Positions 35,738 through 44,997 are shown, counted from the first letter of the stretch. The stretch: DNA of 64,000 nucleotides from Exilispira sp964581895 (GCA_964581895.1 CAZOPR010000003.1:62001-126000); one strand, 5' to 3'. Program-made: numbers and translations. Notes: generated by a model from the sequence alone, not told the origin.

Positions 35738-36178
35738 TTATACTTTAAAATTAAAGGAAGAACCTTCAGAAGTATTATTTTTTATCTTTTGATTTCCAGT
35801 ATCTTTTTTCTCAAGTTCTGCCCAGGCAGTTCGAAGCTCAGATAATATAGATACTACATTTGAAAGCAACTTGGGATCTTTTTTGATATTCCCATCTATC
35901 ATCTCTTTCATACAAAAGTCATAAATAGCAAATAGATTTTGTGCTATATCTCCACCCTGTTCAAAATCAAGCGAGAGCATTAACTCCGATACTATATCTT
36001 GAGCTCTTATGATATTGTTATTTATGATATCGAACTTTATTGAATTTTTATTTATATACTCAATAGCAGTATTAAGGCATACTATAGCCTTATCGTAGAG
36101 CATTATAACCAATTGAATTGGGCTTGCTGTTTTTACTTTCATCTCAAGATAGCTTTGGGCTTGTTTATTGTCTGTCAA
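35738..36178 (-). CDS. fliS: Flagellar chaperone FliS
   Basis: FliS binds flagellin in the cytoplasm and prevents early polymerisation. The 146-residue product has the family start KQAQSYLEMKVKTASPIQLV and the LYDKAIVCLNTAIEYI helix, with the typical helical bundle after it. The start chosen is the TTG at 36178 because GGGGG lies five bases upstream; a TTG at 36190 would overlap its own ribosome binding site. It lies downstream of the maf gene and upstream of nfo. No flagellin or FliD gene is in the window. Confidence 0.93.
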   Translation of the reverse strand: MTDNKQAQSYLEMKVKTASPIQLVIMLYDKAIVCLNTAIEYINKNSIKFDIINNNIIRAQDIVSELMLSLDFEQGGDIAQNLFAIYDFCMKEMIDGNIKKDPKLLSNVVSILSELRTAWAELEKKDTGNQKIKNNTSEGSSFNFKV

Positions 36179-36262
36179 AATAACCCCCAATCCCTTAATT
36201 TTATTGTATTATCGGTTTAATTTCGAATGATTTTACATAAAATATCAATTTGATATTATATT

Positions 36263-38080
36263 TCAATAGATAATTTGCTTAATAATATTTTCGAAAAATA
36301 AATATAAATTCTTTTGCAAATCTTCCTTTTTATTTTCTGCCATATAAAGATAGGAAAGTATATTTGTAAAGTATTTTTCAATACAGTTATAATTATCTTC
36401 ATAATGCTTAACAAAGCTATCTTTATAAATTTTTTTATTACTAATTTTATGAACCTTTAAATCATTATCTTCATAATGCTCTTCAAAATTATTTTTATAA
36501 CTTAATATCAAATTTTTGTTTTTAATTTCATTCCATTCAGTAAGATACTGCTCAAAAAGGTATTTTTCACCTTTTTTTATACAAACTTTAGTTGTTATGC
36601 CAAGTGTTGTATTTAAGTAGTTCTGTCTAACATTGTAAAAATCAAAAAAGTAAGCATCTTTATAATAATATTTTTTCTTTTCAAATGAAAAATCTATCCC
36701 ATAAGTTTTTATATCATTAAAACCAAGATATTTGGCGACAAGATAAGAGAATGCTCCAACATTTTTTACTGAAATTTGTAGAATAGGGATCTTTGAAAAT
36801 AAAATTTTTATGAAATTTACAATTTCAACTAAATTTGATGATTCTTTTAGGCTGATTTTACTAAAATCGAAAATTTGGAAATCGAAATTTTGAGATCTTA
36901 GTAAAATTTGATCTATAAAAATCGGAATATCAGAAAAATATGGATAATTGAATATAAAAGGATTTTCAAACTTATTTAATAATTTTTTTGAGCAGGTTAT
37001 TGGAAATATAACTGGAATTTTTTTTATTTTATAAATGTATTTATCTATCATTAAATTCAGAATATTTCTATTGTCTAAAATAATCAAAAGATCTACTTTA
37101 ATATCATTAACTATACAAAAATTTATAGCATTATCCACAGCAATAACAAATTTACTCCCTTCTTTTACCTGCCTTACTATTTCTCTTATGATTTTATCAT
37201 TATCTAATGTTGGTGAAGCCCCGATTATTATTGCTTCATTTTTCCCTTCTTTAGCTATTTTGCCAAATTCATTTTGATATAAAATCTTATCCTTTAATTT
37301 ACCATTTTGCATTATACTTTCAAGATTACCAAAAATATTTTTCAACTCCAATGTAAAATTTATAGTAAAAGTTTTAATATTAAAAATAATCTCTTTTCTA
37401 AAATCTTCCCATTCTTCAATAATATCCTTAATATTGCTCTTGATAAAACAATTTGGATTTTCTTTTCTTATTATTTTCTCAAAAAATAAGGGATTATATG
37501 AATCCATAAAATAAGTAGATAATTCTGATTTTATATAATCAATATCCTTACAACCTTTTATATAAATATTGATATTATTCTTTTCAAATATTTCAAAAAT
37601 ATTTAAATAACAGCATGAAAGCAAAAACAAATCGAGATTTTCATCAATTAAAATAAAACTGGTTTTGCTATTTTTTAAGCTTTTCCGTTCAGCTTTATTA
37701 TTATTTGTATCTATACCATAAAGAGTATACAAAAACCCTATGCCAAAAATCTCATAACAAATGCCTCTATCTTTATCTAGTTCAAACTTTATTGCTTCTT
37801 TTGTTGGATCATAAATAGAATGAATCCTTTTGTTTTTTCTCTTAAATATTGGAACAAATAATTTTTCATTTATTTTTTTTACTTCAAATTTTTCCATTAA
37901 ATTGCTTAGATATTCGAAAAGAATATTTAAATCCTTTTCATTTAAATCTTTATCATCTTCAAAATTGAAGTTTACTTTGTTTTCAAAACAAGAATATGAG
38001 ATAAGTTTGTTTAAATATGGAAGATATTTATTAATATTAAGCAAATTTTTTATTAAAAGATTTTTTTTTATTTGATCCAT
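36263..38080 (-). CDS. Maf/DUF115 motility accessory factor (flagellin glycosylation-type)
   Basis: Motility accessory factors of the DUF115 (MptE-like) type transfer or prepare sugars for flagellin in other bacteria. The 605-residue product has the core EAIIIGASPTLDNDKIIREI, FVIAVDNAINFCIVNDIKVD and LLIILDN, with flanking helical regions and NVGAFSYLVAKYLGF then KTYGIDFSFEKKKYYY. Phe/Asn/Lys-rich composition matches its neighbours. It is upstream of fliS on the same strand, which supports a flagellar role. Which sugar, if any, cannot be told. Confidence 0.85.
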   Translation of the reverse strand: MDQIKKNLLIKNLLNINKYLPYLNKLISYSCFENKVNFNFEDDKDLNEKDLNILFEYLSNLMEKFEVKKINEKLFVPIFKRKNKRIHSIYDPTKEAIKFELDKDRGICYEIFGIGFLYTLYGIDTNNNKAERKSLKNSKTSFILIDENLDLFLLSCCYLNIFEIFEKNNINIYIKGCKDIDYIKSELSTYFMDSYNPLFFEKIIRKENPNCFIKSNIKDIIEEWEDFRKEIIFNIKTFTINFTLELKNIFGNLESIMQNGKLKDKILYQNEFGKIAKEGKNEAIIIGASPTLDNDKIIREIVRQVKEGSKFVIAVDNAINFCIVNDIKVDLLIILDNRNILNLMIDKYIYKIKKIPVIFPITCSKKLLNKFENPFIFNYPYFSDIPIFIDQILLRSQNFDFQIFDFSKISLKESSNLVEIVNFIKILFSKIPILQISVKNVGAFSYLVAKYLGFNDIKTYGIDFSFEKKKYYYKDAYFFDFYNVRQNYLNTTLGITTKVCIKKGEKYLFEQYLTEWNEIKNKNLILSYKNNFEEHYEDNDLKVHKISNKKIYKDSFVKHYEDNYNCIEKYFTNILSYLYMAENKKEDLQKNLYLFFENIIKQIIY

Positions 38081-38102
38081 TTCTTTATTTATTTTAGTTT
38101 TT

Positions 38103-40481
38103 TTATTTTATGAAATTTTCTAAAAACTGATTAAAAAGATTATTTATAAACTCAATAAATGTAATCTTCTTTTCAAAATTATCTGTGTAGAAAATTTCAA
38201 AATTTATATTTTTTTCATTCAAGTTAAGCTGTTTTATTATTAAATCAATTAAACTATTAAAATCAGATAAATAATCTATAAGATTTAAGCCAGCTGCTTC
38301 ATAGCCAGATAAAAAAGATATTTCGTTTATTTGTTTTATATCCTTTTTAAGTAAATTTCTTTGGTTTTCAATTATTGAATTTATCTTTTCAAGATATCGA
38401 TCATTTAAGATTTTTTCATTTAAGAAATTTTCTATAGATAGATTTACAGAATAGGATATAGGTAAAAGTGGAATAATTAAAGAATTTTCATGTGCAAATA
38501 GATTATCTTTAACCAAACTACTTATAAAAGCGCCAGTCGAAATTATTGAATTTTGAAGGATATATAACTTAACCTTTTTACTCAGGTTTTGTATAAGACT
38601 TAAAATTCTTTCCCCTTCTTCAATATCTCCAAAGGAAGAATCATTTATAAATAAGACAGCAGTATAATTTTCATCTTCGATTTTTTTAACAATCTTTTCG
38701 ACTTTATCATAACTAAGTGTTGACGAAAAACTTGATGAATTTTTATCCTTTTCAGAAATTACTAAACCTTTTAAGTAAACTATCGCAATCTTTTTACTTA
38801 TTTTATTTTTATCTTTATATATTTTATTGTAATCGCTAAAAATGTTTTCTATACTTTTTATCTCATATTCATTTTTCTTAGCTATTTCTTTTATTTTTGT
38901 TATAATATCTTTATATTCACAAAGATAATCTACAAAACCTAAATCTAATAGTTTATCATTTGTTAAAGTTTCATTATTATTATTATCTTTCGCCAAGGTT
39001 TTATTACTATTATTATCATTATCATGCGATAAGGTTTGATTATTATTATCATTATTATTGAAAACAAAGTTTAAAATTATCTGTTTATCGATCTTTCTAT
39101 TTTGACTGATAATTTCTATTAGATATTGAACTTGTTGGAAAACAAATTTGCCTAAATTTTCATCTTTTGATATATCACTTTTTAATATTTCTATTAGCTT
39201 TTCTATTTCGCAATCATAATTATTATAGATTTTTAAGTCATAAAATTTTAAGTATTGATAAATATCAGCTAAAAGCTCAGTTATTATCTTTTCTTTTAGT
39301 TTTTTATAAGAAAGATCAATATTTGATACCTTACTTAAAATGATAAAGTCAAAAGAAGAAGCTAAAGCAAGTTCATTTAAATCAACATCCTTTAAATATA
39401 TATAACAAAGATTATTTTTCCTTAGCTTCTTTATTAAAGGGATTAAGTCTTCTATTTCAGGAGCTTTACTAAGATTTTTCCCTCCTATAAATAGATATAT
39501 ATTCCCTTTTTGTTTTGCCTTTTCTCTAAGCTGAAGAAATAGACTGGCATCTGGTTTAACTACATTAAAATCTATTATATATAAAACAGAACTTGCATTG
39601 CTTTGCCTATATCTTTTTGATTGAGAAAAACCAAGACCAAATGAATAACTATTGTTGCTTTGATCAATAGAAAAAGATAGAGTAAATGCACTAAATTTTC
39701 TATAAAATGCAAAATCAAACTGAATTATTTTATTTGAAAAATATGAAAAACCAAAGGAAGCTTGATCAAAATCAAAGATCAAAACTAACCTGTAATTAAA
39801 ATAGTTTTCAAAAAAGTAAGATGGATTTAAATTTTGATAAAATATTGAATTATCAAGATAAAACTCCGTCCTAATTTTTATAAATTCAAAAAATCTTAAA
39901 CCAAGTAAGATTTCATAATTAAACTTCTTATCTGGCTCTATATTTTCATCGTAAAGATAAAAAATAGATAATCCGCTCTCTAAAAAATCAAAAATTCTGA
40001 CATAGTATCCTACATTAATAAATATATTTGTAATACTAACTCCAAAAGATAAAGGATAATCTTTAACCTTAAAATAAAATGGAAAACCTATTAAAAACCT
40101 ATTACTTTCAAAATCTGGATAGAATAGATAACTTAAAATAATGCCATTTAAAAGATTTATATTTATTTGATTAAACTGGCTAAAATGGGATGAAAATGAA
40201 AAAGAATAAAGCATATCATCGAAAGAGTAAAATGCTGGATTTGAATATAGATTAATAGAATCAAAAAAATCAAGGTAAGATTGATTTTGCTGTGCATAAA
40301 TAATAGTACTTACATTAAAAAAAGATAAACTGAAAAAAGTAAAAAAAGTAATAAATACAAAAAATATCAGAATAAAAATAATATTAAAAATAAAATTTTT
40401 GAAAACGAAATTTTTGAAAATAAAACTATTAAAAATAAATTTATTAAAAATGAAATTTTTCCTCATATTTATTAAAACCAT
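38103..40481 (-). CDS. SppA-like signal peptide peptidase fused to an N-terminal outer-membrane-type domain
   Basis: The 792-residue product starts with a long hydrophobic signal region (about 25-62) made of NFIFK-like repeats, ending IIYAQQ. Residues about 70-300 are aromatic alternating strands like an outer-membrane beta-barrel. The rest resembles the long (67K-type) SppA: an N-terminal domain (YLFIGGKNLSKAP, then ASSFDFIILS) and the C-terminal catalytic domain (KIAIVYLKGLV, VLFINDSSFGD, NSIISTGAF with the probable nucleophile Ser648). An Asn/Asp-rich repeat of TL..D units lies at about residues 500-535. The general base Lys could not be placed. The start is uncertain: ATG 40481 has no clear ribosome binding site, and MRKNF five codons on is an alternative. 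Confidence 0.72.
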   Translation of the reverse strand: MVLINMRKNFIFNKFIFNSFIFKNFVFKNFIFNIIFILIFFVFITFFTFFSLSFFNVSTIIYAQQNQSYLDFFDSINLYSNPAFYSFDDMLYSFSFSSHFSQFNQININLLNGIILSYLFYPDFESNRFLIGFPFYFKVKDYPLSFGVSITNIFINVGYYVRIFDFLESGLSIFYLYDENIEPDKKFNYEILLGLRFFEFIKIRTEFYLDNSIFYQNLNPSYFFENYFNYRLVLIFDFDQASFGFSYFSNKIIQFDFAFYRKFSAFTLSFSIDQSNNSYSFGLGFSQSKRYRQSNASSVLYIIDFNVVKPDASLFLQLREKAKQKGNIYLFIGGKNLSKAPEIEDLIPLIKKLRKNNLCYIYLKDVDLNELALASSFDFIILSKVSNIDLSYKKLKEKIITELLADIYQYLKFYDLKIYNNYDCEIEKLIEILKSDISKDENLGKFVFQQVQYLIEIISQNRKIDKQIILNFVFNNNDNNNQTLSHDNDNNSNKTLAKDNNNNETLTNDKLLDLGFVDYLCEYKDIITKIKEIAKKNEYEIKSIENIFSDYNKIYKDKNKISKKIAIVYLKGLVISEKDKNSSSFSSTLSYDKVEKIVKKIEDENYTAVLFINDSSFGDIEEGERILSLIQNLSKKVKLYILQNSIISTGAFISSLVKDNLFAHENSLIIPLLPISYSVNLSIENFLNEKILNDRYLEKINSIIENQRNLLKKDIKQINEISFLSGYEAAGLNLIDYLSDFNSLIDLIIKQLNLNEKNINFEIFYTDNFEKKITFIEFINNLFNQFLENFIK
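38955..39065. repeat. In-frame repeat coding Asn/Asp-rich TL-x-x-D units inside sppA
   Basis: Three related units with cores NETLTND, NQTLSHD and NKTLAKD separated by Asn/Asp runs. At the DNA level it is an ATT/ATC-rich microsatellite-like tract, a likely site of length change that stays in frame. Confidence 0.6.
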
Positions 40482-40776
40482 ATTAAAACAATCGGTATCT
40501 ATTTTATTTCATTTATCAATTTATCGTTAATATCATAAGAGTAATATAGGAAAAGATTTAAAGATTTTTATTTTTAGAAAATTTTAAAAATTTATTCGAG
40601 TTTTAAGAAAAAATTAAGGTGTTAATATAGTTGGTAATTAAAATAAAAAAAGTATTGAAATTTTTTAGGATAAATTTATAATAATAGCTGATAATTATGA
40701 TAGGAAATTATAGAGAATAATAGTTAATTAAAACTATTACCTCTAAAAATATTCAAAAAGATAAGGTGAAAATTGG
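40482..40776. other. Gap before the restriction-modification remnant; one promoter, no gene
   Basis: This AT-rich region carries no gene that I can see on either strand. It contains the promoter at 40655-40682 and, near its right end, the AAGGTG ribosome binding site of the methyltransferase remnant. Confidence 0.5.
40655..40682 (+). promoter_or_regulatory. Sigma-70-type promoter for the restriction-modification remnant
   Basis: TTGAAA at 40655-40660 and a perfect TATAAT at 40677-40682 are 16 bases apart. The start would be near 40689, about 90 bases before the methyltransferase ATG, so the broken locus may still be transcribed. Confidence 0.55.
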
Positions 40777-40902
40777 ATGAAAAATTGGCATAAAATAATA
40801 ATTGGTGATTCAAGATGGATGAAAGAAATCGAAGATGAATCGGTTCATCTTATTATCACATCTTGGCAAATCAATATGCCCAGGGAACCAGACCAAAAGT
40901 AG
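40777..40902 (+). pseudogene. 5' remnant of a DNA methyltransferase gene
   Basis: ATG at 40777 follows AAGGTG. The frame reads MKNWHKIIIGDSRWMKEI then EDESVHLIITS, the normal beginning of N4/N6 amino-methyltransferases, whose next residues should be PPY or similar. Instead it enters another reading frame and stops at 40902 after 41 residues. The catalytic motif and everything after it are missing. The join point is at about 40862-40865, where the MjaI-type endonuclease sequence begins in another frame. This is a deletion remnant rather than a short gene. Confidence 0.75.
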
Positions 40903-41357
40903 TGGGACAGATGAGTGAATTAATTCAAGAATTTGAAGGAAAGACATTGCAAGAATGGGAAGAATGGTACTTGACGAAAAAACCTGATGCAATAAAAAAT
41001 GCCACTGAAAAGATACTTAAAAAATTAAAAGAACTTAAAAATTCTCTGGATAAAATTGACCAAGAAACTGTCGAAAAATGGGTAAGAGATCTGATAATTG
41101 TAAAAACTTTTGCTGGATTAAGATTTCAAGAGGCAATTCTAAAGAAAGGATCAGAAATTAAAAAAACAAATTATAAGCTATCAGAACCAGAGGAAGAGTC
41201 AAAAGGTATAGATGGATACATTGGTGAAATTCCTGTATCTATAAAACCTTATTCCTATGATGTAAAAGCAGCCTTACCAGAACATATAGAAGTGAAAATT
41301 ATTTACTACAAAAAGATTGATGATGGAATTGAAATAGATTATGAAGAGATTCTATAA
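40863..41357 (+). pseudogene. N-terminally truncated MjaI-type restriction endonuclease
   Basis: The frame, opened only by a TTG at the junction, gives 164 residues starting ANQYAQGTRPKVVGQMSELI, then FEGKTLQEWEEWYL and later FAGLRFQEAIL and EEESKGIDGYIGEIPVSIKP. These match my recollection of the MjaI restriction enzyme family (recognition CTAG). Family members as I recall them have roughly 35-45 residues before the LANQ segment; these and the start codon are lost here. The ESKGIDGYIG...SIKP segment could carry the nuclease-type D...(E/S)xK residues and is intact. Without its start it is probably not made at useful levels. Confidence 0.7.
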
Positions 41358-41710
41358 TAGGCTACCAAATTACCTAAAAATAATTAAAAAGCTTTTATAA
41401 ACTTAGATAAAAATAGGTTCTTAAAATTCATATAAAGAATTTCACTGCATTTAATCGCAATATAATATAATTGAAATTAAAAAATGACAATAGAACAGAA
41501 AATTGAAAAGAGCACCTATGAGAGCATTATAATATATTTGTATTGAATCCAGATTTTATAAGCGAAAATTCCTATGAAAACTCTTGTCCTTTTAAAACAA
41601 AGTCCTAAATAAATTTTTTCATTGTTAACCTAAAAATTTTAAATTAAAAATCAAATTACTTGAAATTCTATAAAATGTATTTATAAATTTATTATAACAG
41701 TAGGTTTTAT
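41358..41710. other. Noncoding gap between the restriction remnant and the lipoprotein pseudogene
   Basis: AT-rich sequence with no convincing gene. A 20-codon frame at 41484-41546 has no ribosome binding site. The stretch may be decayed coding sequence, given the broken genes on both sides, but I cannot identify a source. Confidence 0.45.
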
Positions 41711-42079
41711 ATGAAAAAGAAAATATTCGTTAATATTATTCTTTCTGCAATTATTTTCTTAATATTAAATGCTAGTGCTTGTTCTACACCATATCAAAAA
41801 GAAGGATTAACAGGTGGTTATACTGATAAATATCTAGGTGATGATAAGTGGATGATTACAGTACGTGGAAATGGCTATACAAGTATAGCGACACTTTAAG
41901 AATATTTTTATCGAAGAGCTGAGGAAATTTTATATGAAAATGGTTATAAAAGCTATGATGTTATAGATATTGCTGTTTATGATAGCACTGGTTATTTAAT
42001 TACAAAAAGTAAAACAATTGTTAATATTACTAAAATTAGTAAATATACTTTGATTGGAATAATAAAGTGCTATAGATAA
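41711..42079 (+). pseudogene. Small lipoprotein gene interrupted by an in-frame TAA
   Basis: From ATG 41711 the frame codes a signal peptide and lipobox (LNASAC), then GGYTDKYLGDDKWMITVRG and NGYTSIATL, and meets TAA at 41897-41899. The same frame continues without another stop to 42077-42079 with EYFYRRAEEILYENGYKSYD and IAVYDSTGYL. The two halves together match the pattern of CC0125/CC1285-type lipoproteins (GGY.D..L....(W/Y).V.(V/F)RGNGYTS followed by (R/A)AAE...ENGY). One nonsense change therefore explains the break. Function of the family is unknown. Confidence 0.75.
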
Positions 42080-42195
42080 ATATATAAAATTTAAAACATA
42101 CTTTCAAAATATAAATTAGTCATATTTTTTAAATTTAAGCAAAAAAAAATAAAGCAAAAAAATAACTTTTTCTCGCAAATTTATTTTCTTCACCT

Positions 42196-43035
42196 TCATA
42201 TCATAAAAATCACAAGATTTGCGATACTATGCGCCAAAAAAGATGGAAATAGATAATTTTCTAAACTATAAAGTAATGAAAGGATTAAGCCAGATAAAAA
42301 GTACAATAAAAAAGTGAAAATAGAAGTAAAGGGAAAATGCATTAAGCCAAAAATTAAGGCACTTAAAAAGACTCTTAAAAACCTATCGGATTTTCTTAAA
42401 ATCAAAGTCATCAAAATATATCTATATAAAAGTTCTTCAAAAAAAGGGATGAAAATTATCCCATATATTATAAAAAATATATTTAACTCTTTTTCAGCAA
42501 AAACTTCAGAAATAGCGTTTATCTGAAGTAATATTATTACCAAAAGAATTGATGATATAAAACCTTCTGCAAAATGTCTTGGTAGTATTTGAGAATTTGT
42601 AAAATTGATCTTCCAACTAAATTTGTTGCTAAATAAAAGTATTAAAGCCAAAGATGGAGCAAAAATGGCAGAGTAACCAGAAATTATAAAATAACCTAAA
42701 AATTGTTCAAAAGAGTTACTGAGAAATTGAATCGTTAAAACTGAAAATCCAAAGATAAAGAAAAAGATGGTTAATATTAGATCTGATCTTAAAAATCTAT
42801 TTTTATTATTCAATATTTTGTCTATTTCTTTATTGAAATATTGCAATTTTTCTATCTTTACCAGGCTTTTTATCTGTGAAAAACCACCATATTCTTCAGC
42901 TTTACTATAAATTTTATTCTGTTCAAAAGCTGATAGATGAGATATTATTTTGGACCTATAATTAAATGGAAGTATTGAAAGAAAAGACAATGCTTTTTTC
43001 AATCCATTATTTTTTGTAAGTCTTACTTTTTTCAT
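42196..43035 (-). CDS. CPBP-family intramembrane metalloprotease
   Basis: CPBP (CAAX-like, ABI) proteases are multi-pass membrane glutamyl proteases. The 279-residue product has a soluble N-terminal segment of about 85 residues, about seven to eight transmembrane helices, and the motifs FFEELLYR (Glu200/Glu201/Arg205), FGLMHFPF (His233) and AHSIANL (His269/Asn273). Substrate is unknown. It is alone on its strand beside the decayed region, with only a weak ribosome binding site (GAG). The membrane domain is complete, so it is likely functional. Confidence 0.9.
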   Translation of the reverse strand: MKKVRLTKNNGLKKALSFLSILPFNYRSKIISHLSAFEQNKIYSKAEEYGGFSQIKSLVKIEKLQYFNKEIDKILNNKNRFLRSDLILTIFFFIFGFSVLTIQFLSNSFEQFLGYFIISGYSAIFAPSLALILLFSNKFSWKINFTNSQILPRHFAEGFISSILLVIILLQINAISEVFAEKELNIFFIIYGIIFIPFFEELLYRYILMTLILRKSDRFLRVFLSALIFGLMHFPFTSIFTFLLYFLSGLILSLLYSLENYLFPSFLAHSIANLVIFMI

Positions 43036-43103
43036 TTATTTACTCAAATCGACTATATTTTAAAAAATTATTAAAATAATTTCAAAATTTATAAAAATTT
43101 TAC

Positions 43104-43131
43104 TTGCTTTTTTAAAAAATATGATTATATT
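43104..43131 (+). promoter_or_regulatory. Possible promoter of the RRM gene, leaving a long leader
   Basis: TTGCTT at 43104-43109 and TATATT at 43126-43131 are 16 bases apart. The start near 43138 would leave about 140 untranslated bases before the RRM gene. Confidence 0.35.
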
Positions 43132-43241
43132 ATGTTTGTTAACGGATAGTGTCAGGTTAATAAATTGTTAAGTCAGTATATCGAGTATATTCTTTTCTTA
43201 AAAATCAGAAATTTTCTCGTATTTGATTTACAAAATGTAGC

Positions 43242-43260
43242 CTTACGCTAATCTCGTAAG
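43242..43260 (+). promoter_or_regulatory. Short hairpin just upstream of the RRM ribosome binding site
   Basis: CTTACG at 43242-43247 pairs with CGTAAG at 43255-43260 across a seven-base loop, eight bases before the GGAG. With the long leader it could control translation, as in cold-induced RNA-binding protein genes. Confidence 0.4.
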
Positions 43261-43279
43261 AATTTAAGGAGTTTTTAGT

Positions 43280-43570
43280 ATGTCTAAGAAGATTTATGTC
43301 GGTAATATGAATTACAAAACCGACGAAGAAACATTGAAAAAAGAATTTGAAGCTTTTGGTGAAGTTGTCTCTGCTAAAATTGTTGTTGACCAGATGAGCA
43401 GACGCTCAAAAGGTTTTGCATTTGTCGAAATGGCAAATGACGCTGAAGCTGCTAATGCTATTAAAGCTCTTAATGGCAAAGAAATCGATGGAAGACCTTT
43501 AAAAGTCAATGAAGCAATTGACAAAGGTTCTAGATTTAACCAAAGAGGATTTCAAAGAAGAAGCTACTAG
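43280..43570 (+). CDS. RRM RNA-binding protein
   Basis: The 96-residue product is a single RNA recognition motif with RNP2 KKIYVGNMNY near residue 3 and RNP1 KGFAFVEM near residue 45, followed by an arginine-rich tail ending RGFQRRSY. Such small RRM proteins in bacteria bind single-stranded RNA and are often cold-induced. AAGGAG precedes the ATG. It is a single-gene unit with a long leader and its own terminator. Its strong ribosome binding site and less AT-rich codon use suggest high expression. Confidence 0.96.
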   Translation: MSKKIYVGNMNYKTDEETLKKEFEAFGEVVSAKIVVDQMSRRSKGFAFVEMANDAEAANAIKALNGKEIDGRPLKVNEAIDKGSRFNQRGFQRRSY

Positions 43571-43589
43571 AATATAGATAGCCAATTTT

Positions 43590-43617
43590 AGGACATCTGA
43601 TTCATTTCAGATGTCCT
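43590..43617 (+). terminator. Intrinsic terminator of the RRM gene
   Basis: AGGACATCTGA at 43590-43600 pairs perfectly with TCAGATGTCCT at 43607-43617, followed by a run of T. It lies in the gap between the RRM gene and converging tldE. Confidence 0.92.
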
Positions 43618-43683
43618 TTTTTTATTATAGTTATTTTTTTCTTTTATTCTTTCTATTTTCGCTTATTTTCTTTTTTCCATTTG

Positions 43684-44997
43684 CTATTTACTACTTATTG
43701 TTGCACCGTCTGCCTTAATATAAGGTAAAATAACATATCCATCATTTACAAATTCTAAGGAAATATCAGTAATATTTTTTAAAAGTTCTGCATAGTTACC
43801 ACTTATCATAGTTTCTCTTATTGGAAAGGATATTTGCCCATCCTGAATGTAATAGCTGTTTTTTGCTACAGCAGAAAAATCACCATTTGGAGTTACTTCA
43901 CCACCAGAAACTCTTTCAAGCAAGATTCCTTTTTTTGTTTTTTTAATAATATTATCTAATCTATCACTTCCCCCTTTGATTATTATCCCACTTCCATAAT
44001 TTGGTGCTCTTGGTTTACCTGTTTTTAATGATCCATAGTAGCTTAACAATAGACCATTTAATTTGCCATTTTCAACTATATTATAAGGTTTAGCCAAAAA
44101 GCCATCAAATGTAAAATAGCTTTTTGTCACGAAATTATCGCTGAAAGGATTTGTTTCGATTGTTAAAATATTTGAAGCAACCTGATTACCAACAGCATTT
44201 TTATATATGCTTGTCCCACTTATTATATCATGGTCTTTCAAGCTACCAAGAAGAAAAGATATTAACTCCCAACAGCTAGATGGAGTAAAAATTATTGAGC
44301 CTTCAAATTTATCTGTCAATAGTTTTGCATTAATCTGCTCTGTATTTTGTTTCAATAGTAAATCTATATTTTCCCAGTTAATTATTGGCTTAATAAGATC
44401 TTTTTTAGAAATATAAAAATAGTTAAATGATGAGACATTTTCATCTTTCCTTGAAGAAAATGTCGCAGCTATTGAAAATTTACCTTTTTTATCTAAAAAC
44501 TCTGTTCCATTTGAATTTATAAGATAAGAGTATCCTCTTGTATAATCTAAAATTGCATCTTCAAAATTTAAAACTGGATATTTGGTCCTACTTGTCTCAA
44601 TAAATTCGTTAAGCCTATTTACCATTTCTTCCTTTGAAAATTCAAGGTTTCCGCTTGTAAACTGCCTTTTGTCTTCAAAAGGAGCAAGTTCATTTGCTCT
44701 ATCTTCAAAAGAAGATTCAATAATTAACTTTAAGCTATCAAGTTGCTTTTCAATTTCATCAAAACTCAAAGAGTTTATGGATATTGAGCCTTTTTTATGC
44801 CCGATATAGCCTATTATACTTATTGATTCAGTAAAAGTGGTTCTAAAAAGATCTATCACATTTGCATGAACATTTAATTCATGGGATTCACCTCTTCCAA
44901 CATTTACTTGAATCTTTTCAATCCCTATTTTTTTTGATTTTTCAATTGTTTTTGATGCAATAATTTTATCTTTTTCTATATTATCAAAAATAGACAT
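43684..44997 (-). CDS. tldE: TldE/PmbA-family metalloprotease subunit
   Basis: TldD and TldE form a heterodimeric zinc protease that trims modified peptides and unfolded substrates. The 437-residue product is the subunit without the zinc motif. Family blocks seen: GRGESHELNVHA near residue 34, the C-terminal KPRAPNYGSGI, LERVSGGEVTPNGDFSAVAKNSYY and ISGNYAELLKNI. Its start overlaps the stop of tldD by one base (TAATG), so production is coupled. It converges with the RRM gene. Confidence 0.92.
   Translation of the reverse strand: MSIFDNIEKDKIIASKTIEKSKKIGIEKIQVNVGRGESHELNVHANVIDLFRTTFTESISIIGYIGHKKGSISINSLSFDEIEKQLDSLKLIIESSFEDRANELAPFEDKRQFTSGNLEFSKEEMVNRLNEFIETSRTKYPVLNFEDAILDYTRGYSYLINSNGTEFLDKKGKFSIAATFSSRKDENVSSFNYFYISKKDLIKPIINWENIDLLLKQNTEQINAKLLTDKFEGSIIFTPSSCWELISFLLGSLKDHDIISGTSIYKNAVGNQVASNILTIETNPFSDNFVTKSYFTFDGFLAKPYNIVENGKLNGLLLSYYGSLKTGKPRAPNYGSGIIIKGGSDRLDNIIKKTKKGILLERVSGGEVTPNGDFSAVAKNSYYIQDGQISFPIRETMISGNYAELLKNITDISLEFVNDGYVILPYIKADGATISSK

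Noticed and set aside
37131..37140. TTATCCACA inside the maf gene as an origin
   Set aside because: A single match inside coding sequence, without clustering or an AT-rich flank.
41484..41546. 20-codon frame between the restriction remnant and lipoprotein pseudogene
   Set aside because: No ribosome binding site and no recognisable sequence; likely chance or decayed DNA.
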